From Bacillus pumilus (GTDB lineage Bacteria; Bacillota; Bacilli; Bacillales; Bacillaceae): a DNA stretch of 64,000 bases. Numbering within the stretch: position 1 is the first letter of the stretch; each line of letters begins with the position of its first letter. The position numbers and the translations under genes are program-made. The notes beneath the pieces were generated by a model that was not told where the DNA came from, did not search any database, and saw only the letters and a program-made list of their open reading frames with translations. Below, piece by piece: positions 57,301-64,000 of the stretch. The DNA lies in NCBI RefSeq assembly GCF_003431975.1, contig NZ_CP027116.1, forward strand, positions 2,914,001 through 2,978,000, given 5' to 3'.

Positions 57301-58416
57301 TCGATTTTTAGTTTTAGTAGATCCTCCCCTGCTTAACCCTCTTGCACAACAGGGGCAACAACTATTGCGAAACAAGCCTTTTCCACCTCGTGACTGAGTT
57401 TTAGTTTTGGGAGCTGGATTTGCTGTTGTTGGTGCTGTTGTTGGCGCTGTTGTTGGCGCTGTTGTTGGCGCCGGAGTGGTACTTTCACTTGATTGATCGC
57501 TTGCACCAAAGAGACGATCTAATCCAGTCTTCACCAATTGATCTAGTTTTTTTTCAGGATTAAATTTAATCTTCTCTTTAATTCTTCCAATCACATCTTG
57601 CTTGTACTCTTCCATTTTATCTTCAACCCAAGGCAGTGCTTTTTCATCCCAAAATTTTCTTGGACTCAATTTTTCCTTCACTTTGTCTGCAACGTCACCT
57701 GCATATTTTTGAATTTCATTTAATCCTTTATTAGCAAGATTCTGGACCCAACTCTGTTTAGGTTCATCCGTTTTCACTGACGGACTAACAGCCTCAGGTT
57801 CTTTTTTTACGTTTTGTTCTTTCACAACCGACTCTGCCTGATCTCGTTTTTTCAACTTACTCTTTGCATTGTCTTGAACAGACACTCTGATTTCATGTTT
57901 AGACATTGTCAAACTTTTGAGTGTCTTTTTGATTCGTTGAATTGCAGCGGTGGCTTGGTCAACCATGTTTAATCTCATATAGTACGTTCTGTTCATGAGT
58001 TGAAAGATAGATTTTTTGATCGATGACATTTTACCTGAAAATTGATCGTTTAATTTAAACGTCAGCATAATGGGGCTTGCTCCCGCTTGCTTTAAACGAT
58101 TTATGCTGGATTTAATGACATCTAGCCCCTTCGCTTGAATGGATATGACCAAATGATTTGGGAGCATATTTAACTGATTGTTTAATGCTTTTAGATCACG
58201 ATAGATTCCTTGATCTAGTCTCATGGAAATCACTGAAATTTTCCGAAGCGATAAACTGAAGTTTCTTAACTTCTTGTCATCTATTTGTAGATTTATTTTT
58301 ACCGGTTTTCTAAATGGTTTGAGCTGCTTCTCAAACGTTTGAAATCGTTTCTGAATGCGCAGCAGCTTCTTCGATACTTTGTCTTCTAATTCAAATCGTG
58401 CAGTGAGTTTCGCCAA
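54301..58416 (-). CDS. xkdO: Tape-measure protein with lytic transglycosylase domain (XkdO)
   Basis: A 1371-residue tape measure that sets tail length and helps DNA entry. Residues 1-300 are helical and basic; 315-345 hold a Pro-Ala-Thr repeat; 350-360 a Cys cluster SCCPCC; 480-545 a Gly/Ala-rich membrane-like part; 560-740 five 41-residue repeats ([19 protein letters not shown]..); 1130-1235 an SLT transglycosylase ([27 protein letters not shown]). The motif GGxIT..GE..IP..RGR is repeated at about 825 and 1250. TTG 58416 follows AAAGGAGG by ten bases. Confidence 0.92.
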   Translation of the reverse strand: MAKLTARFELEDKVSKKLLRIQKRFQTFEKQLKPFRKPVKINLQIDDKKLRNFSLSLRKISVISMRLDQGIYRDLKALNNQLNMLPNHLVISIQAKGLDVIKSSINRLKQAGASPIMLTFKLNDQFSGKMSSIKKSIFQLMNRTYYMRLNMVDQATAAIQRIKKTLKSLTMSKHEIRVSVQDNAKSKLKKRDQAESVVKEQNVKKEPEAVSPSVKTDEPKQSWVQNLANKGLNEIQKYAGDVADKVKEKLSPRKFWDEKALPWVEDKMEEYKQDVIGRIKEKIKFNPEKKLDQLVKTGLDRLFGASDQSSESTTPAPTTAPTTAPTTAPTTANPAPKTKTQSRGGKGLFRNSCCPCCARGLSRGGSTKTKNRNGRSPRQSTNPNATSRAEMNRRPPSRFGKLKTNAGKLFGKIPNGLKKGAGIAASAGGLTGLVKGSKGLSGLGKAMKSIGKGSGKLLKKVPILGSVLSATNLIGMNKENAGEKIGSTGGGIAGGMAGAAAGAAIGSVVPGVGTAIGGLVGGIAGSMGGESIGETIGKWFDGGGFDKIGQKAIEIKDQIVEVWSTVASWFTENVWTPLSDTVITVATTIWSNLVNAWTWIQETFSAVAGWFIENVWTPLSDTVITVATTIWSNLVNAWTWIQETFSTVAGWFIENVWTPLSDTVITVATTIWSSLVNAWTWIQETFSAVAGWFIENVWTPLSSTVVTVAKGIWTALSNAWKTIQSIFGVVSTWFMENVWNPLVDTVGTIKDSFGEKFEEAYKVVTDIWDGLSKWFEDNIQKPIVKVAEAIGDGFSAAFGWVKKIFDKAGGIVDVVINWIVGKKKPDNNATGGYITQPTLSWIGEAGNEFVIPTQNNRGRGKMLLAQAASHLGMSVGPSGAAGNQVSSSPASTAVASSSSVSSIDGSVSMTGNIQASSIGEQFNNDFEQGLNHKVISLEQWQQKNIQKPFGQLTSDSSKYGQQTVAAFANGQQVTPTGTDNFLQSRVKAPYQQVMTASPTWGSGTVSGFATGQNATSVGTSQYVDQQIKQPFLQAKQESPGWGSGMMDAFNSGMRSKASEVTQAAKEMAKKVEQAFRDELDIHSPSRVMMSLGKFASIGVVKGLDSVDVKKFAENQAGSLIGAFSGMGASNLNVKQWLMAAIMATGTSMSWLPGLMTIAQHESRGNPRAINLWDSNAKKGTPSKGLMQTIGPTFNSNKGKGMNDIWNPIHNAVAAINYIKGRYGTVFNTPGLRSMRRGGPYKGYANGGLITQEQVARVGEGNKREWIIPEERGIRGRYLLTQAAKALGMQVYDPANASAPLPESQMQQVTAAQSSSSAASSANKQITIQFNGDQHFHNGQDQQSLVEKIRQMLVDELEVELHTGTKGVVIDG
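56200..56735 (-). repeat. Tandem 123-bp repeats in the tape-measure gene
   Basis: Units begin at 56200 (diverged), 56323, 56446, 56569 and 56692, spaced exactly 123 bases (41 codons). The three between 56323 and 56692 are almost identical in DNA, so they arose by recent duplication. Confidence 0.9.
57423..57470 (-). repeat. 12-bp repeats coding for Ala-Pro-Thr-Thr
   Basis: Four copies of GCTGTTGTTGGC-type 12-mers give [16 protein letters not shown] in the tape-measure protein, a flexible linker prone to slippage. Confidence 0.85.
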
Positions 58417-58419
58417 TTA

Positions 58420-58604
58420 TTATTTACCTCCTTTCTTTGCTTCTTTTTCTAGCATGTCTAGCTTGTAGCTGATAAGTCCGAATAGGAATGCTTTGAACGG
58501 TCTTGGTGATTCGTATAAATCAAGGAGTTCAGATGGGGAGTAGTGAAGCTCATGCATGGCGTAATATAAAAACACCGCTTCTTTATCCCCATCTTTTATT
58601 AGTT
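58420..58604 (-). CDS. xkzB: XkzB-like chaperone extension reached by -1 frameshift
   Basis: The -1 frame relative to xkdN is open from the slip site to TAA 58420 and reads LIKDGDKEAVFLYYAMHEL, SPSELLDLYESPRPFKAFLFG, ending EKEAKKGGK, about 60 residues. It would be fused to XkdN to give the long tail-assembly chaperone, as in G/GT of lambda. An independent start (ATG at MHELHY) lacks a ribosome site. Confidence 0.8.
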
Positions 58605-59039
58605 TTTTGCTGCTTCTTCTAAATCTTCAATTTCATCTTCGAATCCATTGATTTCGATGGCTTTGTTTAACCAGTTCGCATATTCACCGCCTACTGACAG
58701 GACACGTTTTGCTACTTCAACTGGATCTTGTGTGCTGTAGGCTTCTCTTAACTCCTTTGAGCGGAAATCTGGATAAATCGTTGATTCAATGGCAATTCGT
58801 GCGTAGAAGCGCTGACTGTCTAAGTCTTTCACACGGCCTCTTCCTTTGACATTTTTGAAGGTTGTGTTTTCTTTTTCCAGTTCATCAATGCGTTCCGTTG
58901 TAATGGCTTTAAAGACAAAAGGAATGACATTCCCTTTTTTATCAACAAAACGTTTAGAAATCGGTACTTTGACCTCTTCTGCTGCTACTGTTTGTCCTGG
59001 CATAAAGAATGAAAGATCAAATGTTTGTTTTTCGCTCAT
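58599..59039 (-). CDS. xkdN: Tail assembly chaperone XkdN
   Basis: A 146-residue XkdN-family protein: MSEKQTFDLSFFMPGQTVAAEEVKVPISKR at the start, FVFKAITTERIDELEKENTT, and an acidic end EDEIEDLEEAAKN. It binds the tape measure during tail assembly. ATG 59039 follows AAAGGGAG; the upstream open frame has no ribosome site. Its 3' end carries the -1 slip site to xkzB. Confidence 0.9.
   Translation of the reverse strand: MSEKQTFDLSFFMPGQTVAAEEVKVPISKRFVDKKGNVIPFVFKAITTERIDELEKENTTFKNVKGRGRVKDLDSQRFYARIAIESTIYPDFRSKELREAYSTQDPVEVAKRVLSVGGEYANWLNKAIEINGFEDEIEDLEEAAKN
58602..58608 (-). other. Slippery heptamer A AAA AAC
   Basis: In the xkdN frame the last codons are GCA AAA AAC TAA. The heptamer A AAA AAC fits X XXY YYZ, and slipping by -1 enters the xkzB frame right before the stop. 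Confidence 0.85.
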
Positions 59040-59073
59040 GTTTAAAAACTCCCTTTGTGATGTTTTTTTGAAT

Positions 59074-59107
59074 GCAAAAAAGCACATCCATTTTTTGAAT
59101 GTGCTTT
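59074..59107 (-). terminator. Intrinsic terminator inside the late operon
   Basis: AAAGCACAT pairs with ATGTGCTTT (59079-59107); six T follow on the minus strand. It lies between the toxin-antitoxin module and xkdN, so late transcription must read through or restart. Confidence 0.75.
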
Positions 59108-59121
59108 CCAATCTTTTCATG

Positions 59122-59127
59122 TATAAT
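59122..59127 (+). promoter_or_regulatory. -10 element of the toxin mRNA
   Basis: TATAAT, 64 bases before the toxin ATG; no convincing -35 at the right distance. Confidence 0.45.
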
Positions 59128-59190
59128 ATAAATCGTACAATTGAACGGCTTGCTCAAGGGTGTCTGGCTCATCCCCGATAGGAGGGGGTG

Positions 59191-59280
59191 ATGCTCATGT
59201 CAACGTTCCAAGCGATTTCCCTCATGCTTTTGTTCGGGATGTTTCTCCTTGCTTTGTTGACGTATATAAACAAAAAATAG
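59191..59280 (+). CDS. Type I toxin, holin-like peptide (TxpA/BsrE family)
   Basis: A 29-residue peptide: MSTFQAISLM, a hydrophobic LLFGMFLLALLTYI and the end NKK. The sequence start MSTFQA is shared with BsrE, and the single helix ending in lysines is the Hol_Tox family pattern; such peptides depolarise or perturb the membrane. GGAGGGGGTG directly precedes ATG 59191; ATG 59197 is also possible. It is on the strand opposite the late genes and faces an antisense RNA. Confidence 0.85.
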   Translation: MLMSTFQAISLMLLFGMFLLALLTYINKK

Positions 59281-59494
59281 ACTCCCCCTTGAGCTGTGGT
59301 AGGTAAAAGGGAAAGTCTATCCTTATAACTATCTGATTGATAAGCCAGCCCCTTGAGGGCCATATTGTACATTGCCGGGATGTTAGCGCATCCTGGCTTC
59401 TTTTTATTTTATGCAAATTGCTTTGCATGTAAACCTATTTCTAAGAAACGTTTTGGGGTTACACAGTAAGCCTTTTGTAGCTACTCTGTCACTA
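59271..59494 (-). ncRNA. Antisense antitoxin RNA of the type I module
   Basis: An extended -10 (TGGTATAAT, 59501-59509) predicts a start near 59494. The RNA would run to a terminator made of AGACT..CCTT and AAGG..AGTCT (59279-59318) with six T, about 220 bases, close to RatA in size. It overlaps the toxin mRNA 3' end by roughly 140 bases. Exact ends are inferred. Confidence 0.72.
59374..59410 (+). terminator. Terminator of the toxin mRNA
   Basis: GCCGGGATG pairs with CATCCTGGC around TTAGCG; a T-rich tail follows on the plus strand. Confidence 0.85.
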
Positions 59495-59568
59495 TGAAAA
59501 ATTATACCATATCGCTGAATAAAATAAAAATAACATATATTTTAGTCATTCGTCATGCCTTTTCGACA

Positions 59569-60012
59569 TTAAAAAGAATTTTTCAGCTTTTCAGGAAGAT
59601 CAAAGTCCTCAAACGTAAACGGAACTTCTTCTTCTAGCGCCTCTGAATCGACGTCCAGTCCAGCAATTTTAGCTGAATCAAAGTTGACATCAAATAATGT
59701 CACACGCTCAGTGCCTCGGCCTGATGATTTATCGTCAATCACTGCTTGAAGAGTGAAATAAGGATCTTCCCCTTTTTTCACATAATTGAGCATTAATTGA
59801 ACGAAACGAGACGTGACTTTATAGAATGTGGCCGTTCCTGTTCCATTTGCCCCTGTTGTTTTATGACCGGTCATTCTTCGGCCCATGACGTTGACTTCTG
59901 ATTTGTTTTTCTCCACGTTTGCTTCAAACGTTTTGATAAAGGCAAGCTCCTCACCTTCTAAGAAAAGACGACCTTCTTTACCTGAAATTGTATTTTGCGC
60001 TTTAAAAGCCAT
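59569..60012 (-). CDS. xkdM: Phage tail tube protein XkdM
   Basis: A 147-residue tail tube protein: FKAQNTISGKEGRLFLEGEELAFIKTFEA, VMGRRMTGHKTTGANGTGTATFYKVTSRF and FDFDL-type end. It forms the inner tube of the contractile tail. GGAGGTGA precedes ATG 60012, which lies two bases after the sheath stop. Confidence 0.92.
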   Translation of the reverse strand: MAFKAQNTISGKEGRLFLEGEELAFIKTFEANVEKNKSEVNVMGRRMTGHKTTGANGTGTATFYKVTSRFVQLMLNYVKKGEDPYFTLQAVIDDKSSGRGTERVTLFDVNFDSAKIAGLDVDSEALEEEVPFTFEDFDLPEKLKNSF

Positions 60013-60013
60013 C

Positions 60014-61360
60014 TTACTTCACCTCCACATTGAAATAGAATTTTTCTGCTGCATCTACTGGTTGAACCGCTAAATCGATGATAAATCCATCACGATCTTC
60101 ATTGAGACCAATCACAATATCTGTTTCTGAGTTAAAGCCTGTAATACCGCTGCCATCTTGAAGCTGCGTGAGATATTGTGTAATCAGTGTTTTCACAAGC
60201 TGCACACCGTCATCTGATGCTGGAATGTCATTGCCATTGGCTTTACGTAATTTAATCAGATTTTTTAATTCAAACGTTAAATCATTGTTAATTGCATCAA
60301 GCACACGAATGATTTTGTTTTTCGCCAATTGCTGGTTCTTTTCAGCTGTGAAGCTTGTCAAAGAGTTAATATCTTTTTCAACACTCACAGTACGATCTCT
60401 CGCATCAAAGGTGAAGAGGAACTCCCCTTGTGATAATCGGTATTCTACTTGATCATTATCAAGGCGTTCTAATGTATCCACTGCTCCTTCGTATTCAACA
60501 AAGGTGAGTGACTGATTGAAGTTTGCTCCTGCACTCGCCCCTGCAACCCAAGCTGTTGTTTGAGCAGGCGTTAGTTCTGTTCCATCTTCCAGCACAACAC
60601 CGCTTGTCACATTGATGATGCCTTCTTGGTCAGCTGCATAGTTAGCCACAACTCCTTGCACCTTACGCCCTTGCTTATCACGTAAACGCTCGATAAAGGA
60701 CGCAAATGTGGCTTTTAATTGCTCACTATTATCGATTGGGAGAGCAATGACATCAAAGTATTCCGTTTCAGCTGCTTCTAGGAAGGCTGTATAATCTGCG
60801 ACACTTGCCACACCGTTTTTCCCGCCGCTTAGTGCCACACCAGCCGTGATGACTGCTTCACCTTCACCAGAAAATTGAACATATTTGTTTTCTACAAGAT
60901 CTTTGACATCCGTGACAACCTGCTTATCGACAATGTCTGTTCCAAGATAGGTGATGACGTCACGCTTTGTGCTGTCGAGTACATTTTCTGCTACTTGGAT
61001 GGTGATCTCATTTCCTTTTAGACCGCCATAATTGGCTGTGACTACAAAATTTTCTGCAATTTCCGCTTTCGCCGGCTCCCCTTCGTTTAGGCGGTATAGC
61101 AAGACCGTTTGCGCTTTTTTCTTTGCTTCACGGAAAAGAAGAAGCGACTTGTCATCAATGTTGAGTCCAACCTTTTTATTTAAATCTTCCATATTGGAAA
61201 CGGAAATAAAGGTTTTTGGTTCTCCCCAGCTCATCACAAGTGGAAGTGCCACCGTACCTCGATCACCTAAAGTAATACGCTGCTCTGCTGTTGTTTTAAA
61301 ATTAAAGTAAATGCCAGGACGCTTTTTCTCTGTACCTGGTGTAAATGTGCCTCCGTTCAT
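60014..61360 (-). CDS. xkdK: Phage tail sheath protein XkdK
   Basis: A 448-residue sheath protein: GGTFTPGTEKKRPGIYFNFKTTAEQRI, GTVALPLVMSWGEPKTFI, and a C-terminal part (KIIRVLDAINNDLTFELKNLIKLRKANG) typical of sheath domains. It contracts to drive the tube through the cell wall. GGAGG precedes ATG 61360. Confidence 0.93.
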   Translation of the reverse strand: MNGGTFTPGTEKKRPGIYFNFKTTAEQRITLGDRGTVALPLVMSWGEPKTFISVSNMEDLNKKVGLNIDDKSLLLFREAKKKAQTVLLYRLNEGEPAKAEIAENFVVTANYGGLKGNEITIQVAENVLDSTKRDVITYLGTDIVDKQVVTDVKDLVENKYVQFSGEGEAVITAGVALSGGKNGVASVADYTAFLEAAETEYFDVIALPIDNSEQLKATFASFIERLRDKQGRKVQGVVANYAADQEGIINVTSGVVLEDGTELTPAQTTAWVAGASAGANFNQSLTFVEYEGAVDTLERLDNDQVEYRLSQGEFLFTFDARDRTVSVEKDINSLTSFTAEKNQQLAKNKIIRVLDAINNDLTFELKNLIKLRKANGNDIPASDDGVQLVKTLITQYLTQLQDGSGITGFNSETDIVIGLNEDRDGFIIDLAVQPVDAAEKFYFNVEVK

Positions 61361-61363
61361 CCT

Positions 61364-61576
61364 TTAAACCTCCTTGGACAAAAAAGCATCGATGTGCTTT
61401 TTCGCTTCTGTTTTTGTAATTGGTTGATGTTTGATATAAAAAAGAGCACCTTCAAGGATTTCTGGTTTGACACCAAATAGATCCTTACTGTGCTCCTTTA
61501 AGGCTTCAAATGAAAAGCCAAATTCTTTTTCTTCGCCAGCTGTTTGAGCGAGCTGTGCTTTTTTAGTCTTGCTCAC
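61364..61576 (-). CDS. xkzA: Small phage protein (XkzA-like)
   Basis: A 70-residue protein with a lysine/glutamine-rich start and FSFEALKEHSKDLFGVKPEILEGALF and KTEAKKHIDAFLSKEV. Position between xkdJ and xkdK matches xkzA of PBSX. GTG 61576 lies 14 bases inside the xkdJ end. Role unknown. Confidence 0.72.
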   Translation of the reverse strand: MSKTKKAQLAQTAGEEKEFGFSFEALKEHSKDLFGVKPEILEGALFYIKHQPITKTEAKKHIDAFLSKEV

Positions 61577-62018
61577 GTTTGATCACCCCATCTGAAAAGT
61601 TGATATCTTCAAGGCTTGCCTGTTTGTCTCGGTTGTACCAATAGCTGCTATCCCACGTCAGGACAATCGCTGCTACGCCTTGATCTATCATTCTTGTTTC
61701 CACTCTTTTTATGCGGACATACTCATCAAGCACCTTTCCGTCTTCACTCATCATCTGAATCATTTGACGATCAGCAAGCAATCCATCAACAATGTCTTCT
61801 GCCGCATCATGCGCTTTTTCTGAATCCATATGAAACACTTTCACTTGCAGTGAATAAGATTTCATAAAAGTAGATACCGTATCTGGACCGCTGATAACTG
61901 TTACGGGCGGTACATAAACGGATGGCACTTGAAAACGTTCTGGCAAAAGACGATCATACATTGTCACAGGAAAGTGTGTGTAGATATAATGCATGATTGC
62001 CCCGACTTCTTGATTCAT
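61563..62018 (-). CDS. xkdJ: XkdJ-like tail completion protein
   Basis: A 151-residue protein: MNQEVGAIMHYIYTHFPVTMYDRLLPERFQVPSVYVPP, then SYSLQVKVFHMDSEKAHDAAEDIVDGLLADRQ. Size and place match XkdJ. GGGAGGTGAT precedes ATG 62018; the longer frame upstream overlaps xkdI and is not used. Confidence 0.83.
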   Translation of the reverse strand: MNQEVGAIMHYIYTHFPVTMYDRLLPERFQVPSVYVPPVTVISGPDTVSTFMKSYSLQVKVFHMDSEKAHDAAEDIVDGLLADRQMIQMMSEDGKVLDEYVRIKRVETRMIDQGVAAIVLTWDSSYWYNRDKQASLEDINFSDGVIKREQD

Positions 62019-62022
62019 TTCA

Positions 62023-62520
62023 TCACCTCCCAAAATGTCGATCGAACCAGCTTTGAAGCTTTCGATCCAGCGACTGTTCAAACATTTGCTCATAGAGCAT
62101 GACAGCATGATCCCAGTAGCCATTTCCATCTATCCATTGAGAGGCAAGCATCATCCCTGTCTTTGCATTCGGATCATATTCAAAGCGGCTGCCAGCCCAT
62201 CTGCCAGGCACCCATCTTCGCTCTCCACTTGAAGAAGTAGCATGTCCGTCATTGACATAGGAGGCATATTCAAGCTGCGTTCCTACTTCAAGCGTGAGAC
62301 CACCTTTTGACATGAGAAAATGATTCTCCTTGTCTCCTTGTGTAAAGGAGCTGAGAAGCCGGCCTGTATCGACAGCATTCTCCTTGATGAGCTCATCCCG
62401 AATGATGTCCAAAAGCTCTAGCCCCATGTCCTCTAGCCAATCTTGATATTCTGCTTTCAAGCCGCCTGTACACGCTGTTTCCAGCTGTGAAAGCAGCCGG
62501 TCAAGTCCATCAATTTTCAT
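62023..62520 (-). CDS. xkdI: HK97 gp10-like head-tail protein XkdI
   Basis: A 165-residue protein: MKIDGLDRLLSQLETACTGGLKAEYQDWLEDMG, ENAVDTGRLLSSF and EVGTQLEYASYVNDGHATS...RRWVPGRW, the gp10/XkdI neck family. ATG 62520 overlaps the xkdH stop by four bases. Confidence 0.88.
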   Translation of the reverse strand: MKIDGLDRLLSQLETACTGGLKAEYQDWLEDMGLELLDIIRDELIKENAVDTGRLLSSFTQGDKENHFLMSKGGLTLEVGTQLEYASYVNDGHATSSSGERRWVPGRWAGSRFEYDPNAKTGMMLASQWIDGNGYWDHAVMLYEQMFEQSLDRKLQSWFDRHFGR

Positions 62521-62873
62521 AGATTTTCCTTCCTGACTGCCATCACTTCAATGTGATGATTCTTCACTATTTTGGGCTGCTGTAACTTAAGTGAGACGCC
62601 ATTCCACACCATTTTGTCATGCAGGCGAATATCACTTGCTAAAGGGAAATGGACAAGATAGGACTGATAAATCACTGTATTCGGTTCTTCTTGCACAAGT
62701 GACTGATTCTTTTCTATGACATAACAAGCCAAATCTGTCAGACTGGGCGCATCGGGATAGGAAAGAGTCATTTGTAAGTCATCAGCTGGAATCCCGAATT
62801 TTCCTCGGGAAGCTTCCTGATGTTCAAGGTGAAAAAGATCACAGCGGTCTGTTAATAAAGAGTGATAACTCAT
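62517..62873 (-). CDS. xkdH: XkdH-like head-tail connector (DUF3599)
   Basis: A 118-residue protein: MSYHSLLTDRCDLFHLEHQEASRGKFGIPADD and FPLASDIRLHDKMVWNGVSLKLQQPKIVKNHHIEV, the DUF3599 neck protein. ATG 62873 overlaps the preceding stop by four bases. Confidence 0.87.
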   Translation of the reverse strand: MSYHSLLTDRCDLFHLEHQEASRGKFGIPADDLQMTLSYPDAPSLTDLACYVIEKNQSLVQEEPNTVIYQSYLVHFPLASDIRLHDKMVWNGVSLKLQQPKIVKNHHIEVMAVRKENL

Positions 62874-63253
62874 AATGGTCTCACCTTTAATTTTGTACTG
62901 CCGCCAGTGAATGATGGTTCAATGTAATCGACAAGCAGGGCATATACATAAGGTTTGCCTTTCACTTGATCAGCCGCCTTCGCATATGAATAATCGCCCA
63001 TTTTTTCTGACGTATAGCCTTTCATCATAGATTCGTCATCATTCAGCATGGCAAAATATTGGGCCATTTTTAATAATGCGATTCTTGCTTTTTCAGGGAG
63101 AGGCTGATATTTTTCGTTTGAGAAATCATGACCTACGATCTGGAATACCGCAGCTTCGGCTTCGATAATATCTGCTGTCAGTCTTTCTACAGATCGATTT
63201 TTTACACGCTCAAATACAGAATAGGCTTGCAGTTCTTCAGCAGAAATGATCAT
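62870..63253 (-). CDS. YqbG-like head-tail connector (DUF3199)
   Basis: A 127-residue protein: MIISAEELQAYSVFERVKNRSVERLTADIIEAE and KARIALLKMAQYFAMLNDDESMMKGY. DUF3199/YqbG type, known from the skin element between capsid and xkdH-type genes. Adapter at the head-tail joint. Confidence 0.85.
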   Translation of the reverse strand: MIISAEELQAYSVFERVKNRSVERLTADIIEAEAAVFQIVGHDFSNEKYQPLPEKARIALLKMAQYFAMLNDDESMMKGYTSEKMGDYSYAKAADQVKGKPYVYALLVDYIEPSFTGGSTKLKVRPL

Positions 63254-63266
63254 AGCCTGCCGTCAC

Positions 63267-64000
63267 CTACTCTTTCACTTTCATCACTTTTGCTACAGCA
63301 TCCTCTTCCTCAAATTTGCTGTCTAGCTTCGCTGTCAGAACAATAATAAATTTACGACTGCGAATATCTTTTTCTACTTCAATTCGAATATTGCGAGAAA
63401 AACCTACGATAATATTTTTAGGATGAGTCAGTAAAATATCTGATACGTCTGTTCCTTCTTCATCATAGGGCTGCATATTGGCTAGACCTTTGACAGGCAC
63501 TCCGAATGCAGAAGAAAGTCCGCCTTGAATGACCGCATCTCCTAGACTTGTCTGACGGTTTGCTACTTGATCCTTCCACTCCACCTCTAAACTTGGGGAT
63601 GTGTAGAAACGGAAATCCTGAGGTACACGTAGATATTTTGACGGCATCGCTTTATAGGCTTGTTTAAACATTTGGCGGCTAATTTCCGCTCCTTTTGCAT
63701 CTACAATATGAGATACTGCTTGTTTTCTCACGCCATCCATTTGAGCTAGAAACGGATCTGATGAAGTCGTATCCCCATTGACGATGAGCTCTTCAATATC
63801 AACTGCCGCTCGTTCCGCCAGCATTTGCATAATTGTCTGCTGAATTCCGTCTTTTTCAATATTGTTTTCAATGCTGTCGTAGGTCATGTGAATCTCTGCA
63901 ATGACCTCTTTTGCATTGAGCTGGACAGTGCTTGTCGCTGGGACAACACGGTCTTTTGCATCAAGCGCTTGGCCTTCTTCTGCTGGGCGCAAAATACGCT
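63267..64000 (-). CDS. xkdG: Phage major capsid protein XkdG, partial
   Basis: About 244 C-terminal residues are visible; the frame continues past the right edge. [75 protein letters not shown] and [21 protein letters not shown] are typical of the XkdG/YqbE HK97-fold capsid. First structural gene seen in the minus-strand late operon. Confidence 0.88.
   Translation of the reverse strand, partial: RILRPAEEGQALDAKDRVVPATSTVQLNAKEVIAEIHMTYDSIENNIEKDGIQQTIMQMLAERAAVDIEELIVNGDTTSSDPFLAQMDGVRKQAVSHIVDAKGAEISRQMFKQAYKAMPSKYLRVPQDFRFYTSPSLEVEWKDQVANRQTSLGDAVIQGGLSSAFGVPVKGLANMQPYDEEGTDVSDILLTHPKNIIVGFSRNIRIEVEKDIRSRKFIIVLTAKLDSKFEEEDAVAKVMKVKE

Noticed and set aside
56750..57397. A 215-codon proline-rich ORF on the plus strand
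   Set aside because: It is the antisense shadow of the Gly/Ala-rich part of the tape-measure gene and has no ribosome site.

Overview
The window looks like a chromosomal segment of the Bacillus pumilus group (B. pumilus, B. safensis, B. altitudinis). The gene order follows Bacillus subtilis closely: ytlA-ytlC-ytlD, ytkD, ytkC, dps, ytkA, luxS, ytjA, ytiB, rpmE2, ythA-ythB, the men cluster, yteA, ytaB/tspO, the 21-gene trnB tRNA cluster with an rrn operon, thiT/yuaJ, yuaI-floT-yuaF-yuaE and gbsB-gbsA-gbsR. It adds a carotenoid cluster and a PBSX-type prophage whose lysis genes resemble the bhlA/bhlB pair described in B. pumilus. Species assignment is inference from gene content and order only.

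Layout. 1-3585 (minus): a carotenoid operon with a desaturase (cut by the window edge), a glycosyltransferase, an acyltransferase and a CruF-like membrane protein. 3760-6328 (plus): a NitT/TauT-type ABC importer. 6345-7605: an IS3-family element lying in the loop of the terminator between ytlD and ytkD. 7626-18489: stress and metal genes, including a TerD/AIM24 pair behind an ECF-type promoter, dps behind a sigma-B promoter, luxS, a beta-carbonic anhydrase, two Zur-box genes (a znuA-like zinc lipoprotein and rpmE2) and a cytochrome bd oxidase. 18604-27362: menaquinone synthesis, menF-menD-menH-menB-menE-menC on the minus strand and menA divergent on the plus strand. 27487-28784: yteA and tspO.

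28862-36431 (minus): 21 tRNA genes, 5S, 23S and 16S rRNA. A hairpin terminator follows 5S and a separate strong promoter precedes tRNA-Val, so the tRNA cluster appears to be its own transcription unit. The 16S gene has tandem promoters. 36512-37335: a TPP riboswitch and the thiamine transporter gene thiT. 37427-41106: a small membrane ORF, a GNAT acetyltransferase, the flotillin/NfeD pair floT-yuaF behind a near-perfect sigma-W promoter, and a DinB-like protein. 41147-44617: choline to glycine betaine conversion (gbsA, gbsB) with its regulator gbsR. 44690: a lone tRNA-Ala(GGC).

45117-64000 (minus): late genes of a contractile-tail, PBSX/skin-like prophage, entering the window within the capsid gene and running through connectors, sheath, tube, chaperones joined by a -1 frameshift, tape measure, baseplate, a receptor-binding cassette and lysis. 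A type I toxin-antitoxin module of the TxpA/BsrE kind sits between the tube and chaperone genes, and a decayed third fibre gene follows two intact ones.

The parts most worth follow-up are the fibre cassette, the toxin-antitoxin module, the uncoupled tRNA operon, a dispersed intergenic hairpin repeat with a compensatory base change, and the IS insertion in a terminator loop.
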